DNA from: Palsa-295 sp963785585
GTDB lineage: Bacteria; Acidobacteriota; Terriglobia; Acidiferrales; UBA7541
Assembly: GCA_963785585.1 (NCBI GenBank)
Contig: CAWAVW010000004.1
Span: 2,961,851-3,025,850, forward strand
Reading direction: 5' to 3'
Length of the DNA stretch: 64,000 nt
The translations under genes and the position numbers were made by a program. Positions 1 to 8,067 of the stretch are shown piece by piece. The notes beneath the pieces are model-generated. The model saw only the letters and a program-made list of their open reading frames with translations, ran no database searches and had not been told where the DNA came from. The stretch's first letter is position 1. Each line of letters begins with the position of its first letter.

Positions 1-391
1 CCAGATAGACAGCGCGGAATCCGCGCAAAAACGCCGCCGGTTTTCCCGAATAGCGCATTTCCGCAAACTGCACGTCCGTCATCAGCCCCGACCGTCGCCA
101 CAGCCGCGCGAAGAGAAACACCGTCATCATTCCGGACGGCAAAAACGCCCACCAAATCCAATTCCCTGCGATTCCCTGGGTGTAAACCAGGCCCGCTACG
201 AGCAGTGGCGTGTCCGCCGCAAACGTCGTTGCAACCATCGACGTGCCGGCCAGCCACCACGAAACGTTTCGCCCGGAAACAAAATAGTCCTCGGCGCTCT
301 TTCCCGCGCTGCGCCGGAAATAGAGTCCGAGCAGCAGCGTGATCACCAGATAGCCGATAATCGCGGACCAATCGAGTAATGTGAATGTCAT
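1..391 (-). CDS. Sodium:solute symporter (SSS family), 5' part only
   Basis: The gene runs off the left edge of the window, so only about 130 N-terminal residues are present. It starts at an ATG at 391 and reads leftwards. The translation opens with a hydrophobic helix (LLDWSAIIGYLVITLLLGLY), then an RRSAGKSAEDYFVSGRN segment and a WWLAGTSMVATTFAADTPL helix. The GKSAEDYFVSGR and STFAADTP-like pattern is typical of the N-terminus of sodium:solute symporters, inner-membrane carriers that couple Na+ entry to uptake of sugars, amino acids or other solutes. The substrate cannot be told from this portion. It is divergent from the hexosaminidase gene at 575, which hints at amino-sugar uptake, but that link is inference only. 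Confidence 0.8.
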   Translation of the reverse strand, partial: MTFTLLDWSAIIGYLVITLLLGLYFRRSAGKSAEDYFVSGRNVSWWLAGTSMVATTFAADTPLLVAGLVYTQGIAGNWIWWAFLPSGMMTVFLFARLWRRSGLMTDVQFAEMRYSGKPAAFLRGFRAVYL

Positions 392-574
392 AGAGGGCCG
401 GATTTATGGCACATTTCGCGGCTCGGAGGCAATGCCAAATCCGAAACGCCGCCAAACTTCGCGCGGTGATTCGCTCGAACGTCTCCGAATCCATTTGTTG
501 CCAATCGATTTTTCGTACTATTCTCCGTGCGCGTTGCATTCAAACAAGGGCCAGGACTCTCGAGGAAATCATCC

Positions 575-2656
575 ATGCAGACATTCATCGGCGCACTGCT
601 CACGCTTTCGTTGGCCGCCGCGCCGTGCTTTTCAGAAATCAAGCAAACACCCGCAACGGCAAAGCCGGTTCGCCTGATGCTGATGCCCGTGCCTTCAACC
701 GTGCAGCCGGCGGACGGTCAACTCAGCGTCTCTCAATCATTTTCCGTGGGACTCGCCGGGTTCACCGAGCCGCGCCTTGATCGCGCCGCGCGGCGATTCG
801 TTCGCGAGCTCTCGCGCCAGACCGGAATACCCATTGTCAACGGCGTCGCGGACGACCCGTCCAAAGCTACGCTTGTTGTAAAAACAGACCACGCGAGCAA
901 ACCCGTTCAGGATGTTGACGAAGACGAAAGTTACTCGCTCGACGTAAATCCCACGCAAGCGACCATACATTCCGCGAATCCGTTGGGCGCTCTCCACGGG
1001 TTCCAAACCTTTTTGCAACTGGTTCATGTTACGTCCACGGGATTTGCGGCGACCGCCGTTCATATAGAAGACCGGCCCCGGTTTCCGTGGCGAGGACTGA
1101 TGTTTGACGTGGGCCGCCATTTCATCCCTGTTGACGTGCTCGAGCGTAACCTTGACGGAATGGCGGCCGTAAAACTCAACGTCTTCCATTGGCATTTGTC
1201 GGAAAATCAGGGATTCCGTGTCGAAACAAAATCGTATCCGAAGCTGCATGAAATGGGCTCGGACGGTCTCTACTACACGCAAGCCGAAGTTCGCGAAGTG
1301 ATCGAATACGCGCATGACCGCGGCATTCGCGTCGTGCCGGAGTTCGACATGCCGGGCCACGCGACGGCGTGGTTCGTCGGCTATCCGGAATTAGCCAGCG
1401 GCGCCGGACCATACAACATCGAACGGGAATGGGGCGTTTTCGATCCCGCGATGGACCCGACCAGGGAATCGACCTATAAATTTCTCCAAAAGCTTTTGGT
1501 CGAACTGACGGAACTGTTCCCCGATCGTTATTTCCATATCGGCGGGGACGAGGTAAACGGCAAGGAGTGGGACGCGAACCCGAAAGTGCAAGAGTTCATG
1601 CGCCTCCATGGAATAAAGGACGACCATGATCTTCAGCAGTATTTCAACTCGCGCGTCCAGAAGATCGTAACGGAACGGCACAAAATCATGGTCGGCTGGG
1701 ACGAAGTGATCGCGCCCGGATTCCCGCCCGACACGGTGATTCAATCCTGGCGCGGTCAGAATTCCCTCGCCGAAGCGATCAAACTCGGCTACCACGGAAT
1801 CCTTTCTTACGGCTATTACCTCGATATGATGTCACCCGCTTCCAAACACTATCTGGTGGACCCGATGGCCGAAAACACCGCGCTTCTGAACGACGAAGAG
1901 AAATCGCGGATTTTCGGCGGCGAAGCGTGCATGTGGTCCGAATACGTGACGGCGGAGAATATCGACTCGCGTGTCTGGCCGCGCACCGCGGTGATCGCCG
2001 AGCGGCTCTGGTCGCCGCAATCGACGATTGACGTCGGATCGATGTACGAGCGGATGACGGCGGAAAGCATTCGGCTGGAATCCATCGGACTGACGCACCG
2101 TGCCAGCGAAAATCGAATGCTTCGCCGGCTGGCGGGCACCGACGACATCGCCGCGCTCCGCGTGCTGGCCGACGTCGTGGAACCGGTGAAGGAGTACGAC
2201 CGCGAAAATATCGGCATGCCGGGAAGCATTACCAGCCCGCTGAACCGGCTGATCGATGCGATCCCGCCGGAAAGCGAATCCGCTCGGCGTTTTGCCGCCG
2301 ATGTGGATGCCCTTGTAGCGAGCGGCTTTCAAGACACGGCGGTCGAAAAACAAATTCGGGCGCAGCTTGCGATTTGGAGCGTGAACGACGCGCAATTGCA
2401 GCCGCTTTACAGCACCTCGTACATCGTGAAGGAAGTGGAACCGGTTTCGCAAAATCTTTCCAAGCTCGGCCAATCCGGTTTACAGGCGCTCGATTACATC
2501 GACAAGAAACAACCGGCTCCCGCTGATTGGCTCGCGCAACAAGCGCAAGTAATTAAGCAGGCGGAAGGCAAAAAAGCGGATCTCCTGTTGATGATCGTTC
2601 CGTCGATCGAAAAGCTTGTGAACTCGAGCGCCGGAGCGAGTCCCGCGCCAAAGTAA
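575..2656 (+). CDS. Beta-N-acetylhexosaminidase, glycoside hydrolase family 20, secreted
   Basis: The protein hydrolyses terminal GlcNAc/GalNAc residues from glycans such as chitin or peptidoglycan fragments. I chose the ATG at 575, which follows GAGGAAATC and opens a clean signal peptide (MQTFIGALLTLSLAAAPCFS). The open frame extends further upstream to 527 without a good ribosome site. A GH20b-like alpha/beta domain comes first. The catalytic TIM barrel begins near residue 165 (PRFPWRGLMFDVGRHF) and shows WHLSENQGFR, EFDMPGHAT and the hallmark HIGGDEV, whose Asp-Glu pair falls near residues 325-326 (assisting Asp and acid Glu). The last 180 residues are a helical extension. At about 693 aa it is normal for bacterial GH20. 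It is convergent with the tRNA-Glu gene and divergent from a symporter. Confidence 0.93.
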   Translation: MQTFIGALLTLSLAAAPCFSEIKQTPATAKPVRLMLMPVPSTVQPADGQLSVSQSFSVGLAGFTEPRLDRAARRFVRELSRQTGIPIVNGVADDPSKATLVVKTDHASKPVQDVDEDESYSLDVNPTQATIHSANPLGALHGFQTFLQLVHVTSTGFAATAVHIEDRPRFPWRGLMFDVGRHFIPVDVLERNLDGMAAVKLNVFHWHLSENQGFRVETKSYPKLHEMGSDGLYYTQAEVREVIEYAHDRGIRVVPEFDMPGHATAWFVGYPELASGAGPYNIEREWGVFDPAMDPTRESTYKFLQKLLVELTELFPDRYFHIGGDEVNGKEWDANPKVQEFMRLHGIKDDHDLQQYFNSRVQKIVTERHKIMVGWDEVIAPGFPPDTVIQSWRGQNSLAEAIKLGYHGILSYGYYLDMMSPASKHYLVDPMAENTALLNDEEKSRIFGGEACMWSEYVTAENIDSRVWPRTAVIAERLWSPQSTIDVGSMYERMTAESIRLESIGLTHRASENRMLRRLAGTDDIAALRVLADVVEPVKEYDRENIGMPGSITSPLNRLIDAIPPESESARRFAADVDALVASGFQDTAVEKQIRAQLAIWSVNDAQLQPLYSTSYIVKEVEPVSQNLSKLGQSGLQALDYIDKKQPAPADWLAQQAQVIKQAEGKKADLLLMIVPSIEKLVNSSAGASPAPK

Positions 2657-2691
2657 ACACAACGATCGGATACGGAGAAATTACAGAGGAT

Positions 2692-2766
2692 TGGTAGCGG
2701 TACCGGGAATCGAACCCGGGTTACCAGGTTGAGAACCTGATGTCCTAACCCCTAGACGATACCGCC
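2692..2766 (-). tRNA. tRNA-Glu (anticodon CTC)
   Basis: Reading the minus strand from 2766 gives a complete cloverleaf: acceptor GGCGGTA pairing with TACCGCT (first pair G-T), a D-arm, anticodon stem TCAGG/CCTGG with loop TTCTCAA (anticodon CTC, glutamate GAG), T-arm CCGGG-TTCGATT-CCCGG, discriminator A and an encoded CCA (2692-2694). Length is 75 nt including CCA. Confidence 0.93.
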
Positions 2767-2880
2767 CCAGCGCGACGAACGCTTCGCGTCTAAGATTTTC
2801 GCACGCCTCAATTTTCCACGCAAGACTCCCACGCCGTCAGCGACTTCCCATCAATCCGGGCTCACTTCGAGGCTTGAGCA

Positions 2881-2917
2881 AAAAAAAAGGGCGCCTCGAT
2901 ATCTCCGAGGCGCCCTT
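2881..2917 (-). terminator. Rho-independent terminator of the porin gene
   Basis: A perfect 10-bp stem, GGGCGCCTCG (2889-2898) with CGAGGCGCCC (2906-2915), has a 7-nt loop. On the minus strand it is followed by eight T (2881-2888). It lies about 20 nt beyond the porin stop codon. Confidence 0.93.
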
Positions 2918-2937
2918 CCTGTAAAGCTGCGTTGTGA

Positions 2938-4920
2938 TTACGGCAGGTAGTAGCGGAACGACGTGAACCACATCGGCTCAGACGCCGCCGGTTGGCCGGA
3001 AACGCCATAACCGTTCGACGAGCCGCTGTTGCCCACTCCACTCCAGGTGTTGCGTTCGACATACGAGTACTGCATGCCGTACTGGAGGCGGCCCTTCGGT
3101 CCCTGGTAGAACTTGTACCAGAAGCCGAGCGTGCCTTCGATGATGTTCCGTGTGTCGCCCGTGCAGTTCGCCAGCGATCCGGGCACATAGCCTGCGCCCG
3201 CCGTGGTTCCCACCGGGGTAGTCGTTGTCGGAGCCGTTTCCGTCCAGCATCCGGAGTTGTTAAAGAGCGGTGAGCCGTAGCCTTCGCCCTTCGTTCCATT
3301 CAAATACGCTGCGCGGCTGGCGTACTCGCCTCCGACGTTCAGGTAGAAGTCCCACTTCGGCGTCGGATGAAACTGCAAGGTGCCAAGCGCCTGGTAATTG
3401 TGAAGCAACGCAATCGTGCCGTCCGGACGAATCGTTGCGTCGGCCAGAGTTGAGGTTCCGTAGCGGCCGATGCCGTTTCCGCCCATCACGTGAACGCCGA
3501 AATCGATGTGCTTGTCGAAGAAGCTCCAACGCGCGTTGGCGCCGATGCCGCCGCCGGTTCGCGAGTCGTTGTAAGCGCCGACTGCGGACAGTACGGTGGA
3601 ACCGTCGATCGGGCACGGAGTGGCCACCGAAATTCCGACCACGCACGGGAAGATGCGATCGCGGAACTGGCTGACCACGCCGAAGATTTCATAGTGACCA
3701 AAGCCCGGATCAAACGCTGCCTTGAAAATTACGTCCGGAGCCTTGTTGTAGGAATAATTGGCAAGCGAGTTGTAAAGACCGCCGCTCGTTCCTGCCTGGC
3801 CGACCAGGAAGTTCGTGTAGGTCGTGGTTGTGCCGGCTACGGTAGCGGTGCAAGGCTCCACGGGGCAGCTGGCGGACGTTGGAACAAGTACCGTCGTCGC
3901 GCCGGTCGTGATCGTTCCCGTCGGATTTCCATGGACCGTGAACGTCGTCTGCGGTGCCTCAACCGATACGCCGAAGGTAACCTTGCCGTCGAGCACGCTC
4001 TTGGTGACGCGAACGCCATACTGACGAGCCCAGCTGAATCCCGCGGTGTACTGCGGATCAATGGTCATCGGCAGCGCTTCGGTCCGGTTATCAAGTCCCT
4101 TCGTCGTTTCCGTGACCAAGCTCCACATCTGGCCGCCCGTAATCGTCAGGCCATTGTCGAATTTCGCCTGGCCCCAAAACTGGCGCTGGCGGAAGACGTA
4201 GCTGTTGCTCTCGTTGTCGTTCGACGTGGTACCGGCTCCGAGGAAGTCGCCTTCGTAGTAGCCGCCGATCTTCACGTTGCTGAGCTTGCCCTCAAACAAC
4301 ATACCAATACGCGATTGACGGCCGCTGGCATTGAACTCGCTCACGTTGCTCGGCGAAGAGCCCGGCAGCGGAATGGAGTTGAACGGAGTGTTGATATCCG
4401 AGCTGGTGGACTTCTGGCGCCACACGGTTTCGGCCGCTGTAAACCCCGTCGGCGTCATCGTGATTCCCTTGAAATGAATCGACAGAGGTTCATTCGGATT
4501 CCCGTCCTGCGCTCCGCCGTTGTTGCTGGCGTTGTTGCTCACGCTCGCAGGAACCACTCGAATCGCCCGGCTGTCCGGCGCAGACATCGACGTATCCGCG
4601 TTTTCACCCGGCGCGCTGACGCTCTTCAGTTCGGTTTCCAGTTCCTGCATCCGTGCCTGCTGCACTTTCAGCGCCTGATTTTGTTCTTGTAGTTGCTTGG
4701 TTTGCGCTTCCAGCAGTTCTCGCATTTGCTGAAGTTCGCTCTCCAGGCTCGAAGACGCTGCCGCCGGCGCTGCCGCCTTCTCGTTCGATTTTGCTGCGGA
4801 CGCATCGCCGGCCGGTTTCGCCGCCGTCGTGTCCTTGTCCTTGTCGTCTGACCCGGTCCCCGCCATCACTGGCGTCGCTACGAGACTGAGGGCCACAAGC
4901 AATGTTGCAAGTGCTCGCAT
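2938..4920 (-). CDS. Outer-membrane beta-barrel porin with N-terminal coiled coil
   Basis: A 660-aa exported protein. It starts with a signal peptide (residues 1-20, ending VMA), then an Ala/Lys/Asp-rich linker and a coiled coil around residues 58-98, rich in heptads such as LESELQQMRELLEAQTKQLQ. The remainder alternates polar and aromatic residues as amphipathic strands (FRQRQFWGQAKFDNGLTITG, GRLQYGMQYSYVER) and ends WFTSFRYYLP, close to the aromatic C-terminus of barrel proteins. The probable role is passive solute diffusion, with the coiled coil anchoring the trimer to peptidoglycan as in porins with SLH or coiled-coil stalks. The start has a strong AAGGAGG site. The specific family and substrate are not identifiable. 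It is monocistronic, with its own terminator. Confidence 0.75.
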   Translation of the reverse strand: MRALATLLVALSLVATPVMAGTGSDDKDKDTTAAKPAGDASAAKSNEKAAAPAAASSSLESELQQMRELLEAQTKQLQEQNQALKVQQARMQELETELKSVSAPGENADTSMSAPDSRAIRVVPASVSNNASNNGGAQDGNPNEPLSIHFKGITMTPTGFTAAETVWRQKSTSSDINTPFNSIPLPGSSPSNVSEFNASGRQSRIGMLFEGKLSNVKIGGYYEGDFLGAGTTSNDNESNSYVFRQRQFWGQAKFDNGLTITGGQMWSLVTETTKGLDNRTEALPMTIDPQYTAGFSWARQYGVRVTKSVLDGKVTFGVSVEAPQTTFTVHGNPTGTITTGATTVLVPTSASCPVEPCTATVAGTTTTYTNFLVGQAGTSGGLYNSLANYSYNKAPDVIFKAAFDPGFGHYEIFGVVSQFRDRIFPCVVGISVATPCPIDGSTVLSAVGAYNDSRTGGGIGANARWSFFDKHIDFGVHVMGGNGIGRYGTSTLADATIRPDGTIALLHNYQALGTLQFHPTPKWDFYLNVGGEYASRAAYLNGTKGEGYGSPLFNNSGCWTETAPTTTTPVGTTAGAGYVPGSLANCTGDTRNIIEGTLGFWYKFYQGPKGRLQYGMQYSYVERNTWSGVGNSGSSNGYGVSGQPAASEPMWFTSFRYYLP

Positions 4921-5367
4921 TTCCCGTCCTCCTTAAGTGACCTCAACCGTACGTTTGCAGAAATTTCCCGCATGAAACGCTCTGATCTGGATTGCCCTAC
5001 AAGTGGATTTTCGATTCCTTGCTGACTTTTCGAGGCCGCCGGCCCGCGATCTTCGCGGTCCACAAGATTACGGCCACGCGGTTCACAACCCCCGATTGCA
5101 GCGCCACCCTTCGTCCATACTTCGCCGTCTCCACGTGCATACACGTCGCGCGCGGTTCGCGGTGAAAGCACCTTAGGGGCCACGGTTGAATCCGCCGTGA
5201 CGGCAATGTGAATTCTGGGTTACAACGCAATGAGATGATTCAAATCAGGTTAGCCTGTCAATCGCGCGGGATGCCGGCGAATGTGAATCTTCGGCGACAA
5301 CCGCCAAAACGCACAGAATCCGGCATTGTTGGGCGCTTTGCCTGCACTTCGGCTGTTCGCCGTGGAC
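4921..5367. other. Intergenic region, no gene recognised
   Basis: This is 447 bp between the porin start and the stop codon of the zinc-ribbon gene, both on the minus strand. It must contain the porin promoter and leader. The only clear element is the AAGGAGG ribosome site just before 4920. Short open frames here have neither ribosome sites nor recognisable protein features. Confidence 0.5.
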
Positions 5368-5724
5368 CTATTTGCTGGCGGGGTTTGCTGCCACGGACGG
5401 AAGAATTCGCCGGAACGGCAACACGCTGAAAAAACGGTGGCGGCAGGGATCGCAGCGGTACGCGGGAAATCCCAACCAGCGCTTGAGCGTGATGAGCGTT
5501 CCGGCTTCCACCCGTTCGCGCGAGATTGTTTCGAGATCGAAATTTCCGCATCGCGGGCAATGCGCGTTCAGAACGAAACCGGCCGCGACCTTCCACGCGT
5601 GAAATCGTTTCTCGCAGGCCATGCAACGCCAGGGACGCAAGCCCGCCGCGCTGCACGCGAAATCGTAAATTCCGCCTCGATGGGATCGAAAGCACTCAAT
5701 ACTTCGGCAACGCGGACAAATCAT
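5368..5724 (-). CDS. Zinc-ribbon protein with four CxxC pairs
   Basis: A 118-aa protein starting at the ATG at 5724, preceded by GACGAGG. It holds four cysteine pairs: C3/C6 (CPRC), C34/C37 (CMAC), C56/C59 (CPRCG) and C91/C94 (CDPC), consistent with two tandem zinc ribbons. Between them are basic and aromatic segments (RPWRCMACEKRFHAW, KRWLGFPAYRCDPC). It has no signal peptide or membrane segment, so a cytoplasmic nucleic-acid- or protein-binding role is likely but unproven. Nothing in the neighbourhood defines a pathway. The ribosome-binding region is unusual: an 11-bp tandem duplication at 5730-5757 places three GAGG cores in front of the start. Confidence 0.65.
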   Translation of the reverse strand: MICPRCRSIECFRSHRGGIYDFACSAAGLRPWRCMACEKRFHAWKVAAGFVLNAHCPRCGNFDLETISRERVEAGTLITLKRWLGFPAYRCDPCRHRFFSVLPFRRILPSVAANPASK

Positions 5725-5941
5725 GGAACCTCGTCCGTACCTCGTCCGTACCTCGTAATTTCGTTCGAAGCATAGCGAAATCGTCCCGTCCCCGCAACCG
5801 GGCCGGGCGCTGCGATGCGACGCCAACCGCGAGACTTCGGTTCCAGCGACCCTTGGGAACTCTACGGGATAGACTTCCCGCCTGTGCTACGCCATAATTC
5901 CGCCCATACACTGCGGCAGAAGCCGCGCAGAAGGAGGCTTG

Positions 5942-6811
5942 ATGAGTTCCACCCCGAACCTGCCTGGTGATGAAACTCCTGTAATCGAATCCGGCAGCTT
6001 GCCGCGCTGGGTAAGTTTGCTTTTTGCCGTCGCTTTCGCTTTGGTCGCCTATCTTCTATATGCCGGATACACCGAGCGCCAAGTCGCCAAAAAAGGTTTG
6101 GACGACGCCGACAAGAAAACGCAGGCGTTGGCCCAGGAATTGGATAAGACCAACACGCGAATTGCCGATCTGAAAGGCCAGCTCGATGTCACGTCCCAAA
6201 AGCTCGGCCTGACGCAGGATGAGCTTGCGCGCGCGCGTGCTTTGTCCGATACGATTAAGCGAGACCAACTTCGCAGCGACAAAGCTCTGAAGGAGCAGAT
6301 CGGGCAGGTCCAGGCGGATACCTCCACGAAACTCGGCGAGGTCACCACGGAAATCAGCGGGACCAAGACCGACATCGCCGCCACGAAAGCCGACCTGGAA
6401 ACCACGAAGACCAAACTTCAAAGTACCATTGGCGACCTGGGCGTGCAGAGCGGCCTGATCGCGCGCAATCACGACGAAGTGGAAGAACTGAAACGCCGCG
6501 GCGAACGCGATATCTTCGAGTTCGATCTGGTGAAATCCGGGGCGGGACCGCAGCACGTCGGCCCGATCCAGATTCAGCTGAAGAAAGTCGATACGAAGAA
6601 ATACAAATTCACCATGAACGTGGTGGCGGACGACAAGACGATCGAAAAGAAGGACAAGACCGTCGGCGAACCGATTCAGTTCTACGTGCTCGGAGCTCAC
6701 GCGCCTTACGAAATCGTGGTGTTCACTCTTCTCAAGGACGAGGCCAAGGGGTACCTGAGCACTCCCAAGTCGGGTTCGGCGCCACCGCCTAGCTCTGCGC
6801 CCACGAACTAG
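5942..6811 (+). CDS. Membrane-anchored coiled-coil protein of unknown function
   Basis: A 289-aa protein. The ATG at 5942 is preceded by AAGGAGG at an ideal distance; an overlapping TTG at 5939 is less likely. One transmembrane helix lies at about residues 23-43 (WVSLLFAVAFALVAYLLYAG). A long coiled coil runs from about 45 to 190, in which Thr/Lys/Asp/Leu heptads repeat (TKLGEVTTEISGTKTDIAAT, KADLETTKTKLQSTI). A compact beta-rich domain of about 90 residues follows (FEFDLVKSGAGPQHVGPIQI onward) and the tail is Pro/Ser-rich. The topology suggests a periplasmic rod anchored in the inner membrane. No enzymatic motif is visible. It is followed 22 bp later by the VWFA gene on the same strand, so the two may be co-transcribed. 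Confidence 0.7.
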   Translation: MSSTPNLPGDETPVIESGSLPRWVSLLFAVAFALVAYLLYAGYTERQVAKKGLDDADKKTQALAQELDKTNTRIADLKGQLDVTSQKLGLTQDELARARALSDTIKRDQLRSDKALKEQIGQVQADTSTKLGEVTTEISGTKTDIAATKADLETTKTKLQSTIGDLGVQSGLIARNHDEVEELKRRGERDIFEFDLVKSGAGPQHVGPIQIQLKKVDTKKYKFTMNVVADDKTIEKKDKTVGEPIQFYVLGAHAPYEIVVFTLLKDEAKGYLSTPKSGSAPPPSSAPTN

Positions 6812-6833
6812 CTCCACTCGGATCGGACGAAAC

Positions 6834-7931
6834 GTGCGGCCTACTGTCTCAAACGGCGGGCCGCACGAAACGTCTTCGAAGTTTCTGCCGCAAAAGCCCA
6901 TCGTGTCCGAGCATTCCTCACGCACGCTCCGTCTCTACCCTGCAACCCTGCTCGCCCTGGCCGCGTTTCTAATCGCCACGTTTCCGTTCTCACCTCCGGC
7001 GCATTCCGCCCAATCACAGCAACAGCCCATTCATGCCACCACCGAAATTGTAAAGATCAGCGTGAGCGTCGAGGACGCTCGGGGAAATTTCATCGGCGGG
7101 TTAAACGCGAATCGATTTCGAGTTCTCGATAACGGCGCCGAGCGCCCCATCGTATTCTTTTCACCCGATTACGCTCCGGCGAAAGTCCTGGTGATGATCG
7201 AGACGAGCCCCGCCGTCTATCTGATCCAGCAGCAGCACTTGACCGGTGCGTACGCGCTGATCGACGGCCTGTCCCCGGAAGACCAGGTCGCATTGGTCGC
7301 CTACGATGAAGCGCCTCGCGATTTGCTGGGCTTTACGCCTGATCGAGCGGCATTCGCCAAAGCTCTCGGTCAGCTTCAATACACGATGGGAGCCGGGCAG
7401 TTAAATCTATTCGACTCCCTGTCACAGGTGCTGGACTCGATTGCGCAACTCACCGAAAAGAAAGCAATGGTGCTGCTCACAACGGGCCTCGATTCGTCTC
7501 CGCCCGAACGCTGGAAGTCTCTGGAATGGAAACTGCCGTCACAGGACGTCGTCATCTATCCGGTCGCCCTCGGCGGCCCGCTGCGTTCTCCGCCCGAAAA
7601 GAAAAAAAAGTCCGCGCCATCCGCGCTTCGCGACCCGGACAATCCCCTGAGTTTCGCGAAATCCACCGAATACCTGCGCGAGATTGCGTCGATTACCGGC
7701 GGCCGCGCTTTCTTTCCCGAAACGAGCAGCGATTTCGTCCCGGCGTATCGCCAGATCGCCGCGGCGCTACGGCATCAGTACGTGCTGGGAATTGCGCCCG
7801 AGCACGACGGACAAATGCACTCGCTGCTGGTTCAACTTCTCGGCGCCGATGGCCAGGCCGTGGCGTCGGAGGTTCAGAATTCGCCGGCCCGTATCTATGC
7901 CCGCCAGAGCTATCTCGCTCCCGCGCCTTGA
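6834..7931 (+). CDS. VWFA-related domain protein, acidobacterial type, secreted
   Basis: A protein of up to 365 aa. The open frame begins at a GTG (6834), but a GTG at 6903 gives a more natural signal peptide (LRLYPATLLALAAFLIATF, then PPAHSAQ). The mature part starts with a beta-domain (VKISVSVEDARGNFIGGLNA, RFRVLDNGAERPIVFF) and continues into a von Willebrand A fold (PAKVLVMIETSPAVYLI, DQVALVAYDE, KKAMVLLTTGLDSSPPE, GGRAFFPETSSDF, YVLGIAPEHDG). This order is characteristic of the VWFA-related family expanded in Acidobacteria. The first metal-site motif, normally DxSxS, reads ETSPA, so metal binding is probably weakened. Extracytoplasmic protein-protein interaction is the likely role; the partner is unknown. 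Confidence 0.8.
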   Translation: MRPTVSNGGPHETSSKFLPQKPIVSEHSSRTLRLYPATLLALAAFLIATFPFSPPAHSAQSQQQPIHATTEIVKISVSVEDARGNFIGGLNANRFRVLDNGAERPIVFFSPDYAPAKVLVMIETSPAVYLIQQQHLTGAYALIDGLSPEDQVALVAYDEAPRDLLGFTPDRAAFAKALGQLQYTMGAGQLNLFDSLSQVLDSIAQLTEKKAMVLLTTGLDSSPPERWKSLEWKLPSQDVVIYPVALGGPLRSPPEKKKKSAPSALRDPDNPLSFAKSTEYLREIASITGGRAFFPETSSDFVPAYRQIAAALRHQYVLGIAPEHDGQMHSLLVQLLGADGQAVASEVQNSPARIYARQSYLAPAP

Positions 7932-7988
7932 GATTGCGGGGCTACGATTCAGCGCGACCCTGCATCCTTTGTACCGAACGTTTTCGGG

Positions 7989-8017
7989 TTACCGGCGGCG
8001 GCGCTACGCCTTATAAT
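7989..8017 (+). promoter_or_regulatory. Putative sigma70 promoter of the retropepsin-like gene
   Basis: A perfect TATAAT (8012-8017) stands 17 bp downstream of a weak -35 (TTACCG, 7989-7994) and about 50 bp before the ATG at 8068. The good -10 and its position support it; the -35 is poor. Confidence 0.45.
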
Positions 8018-8067
8018 CGAACGCTGTTTCGGTCTTGCTATCGCACGATCCAGTGTCAGGAGAATCG

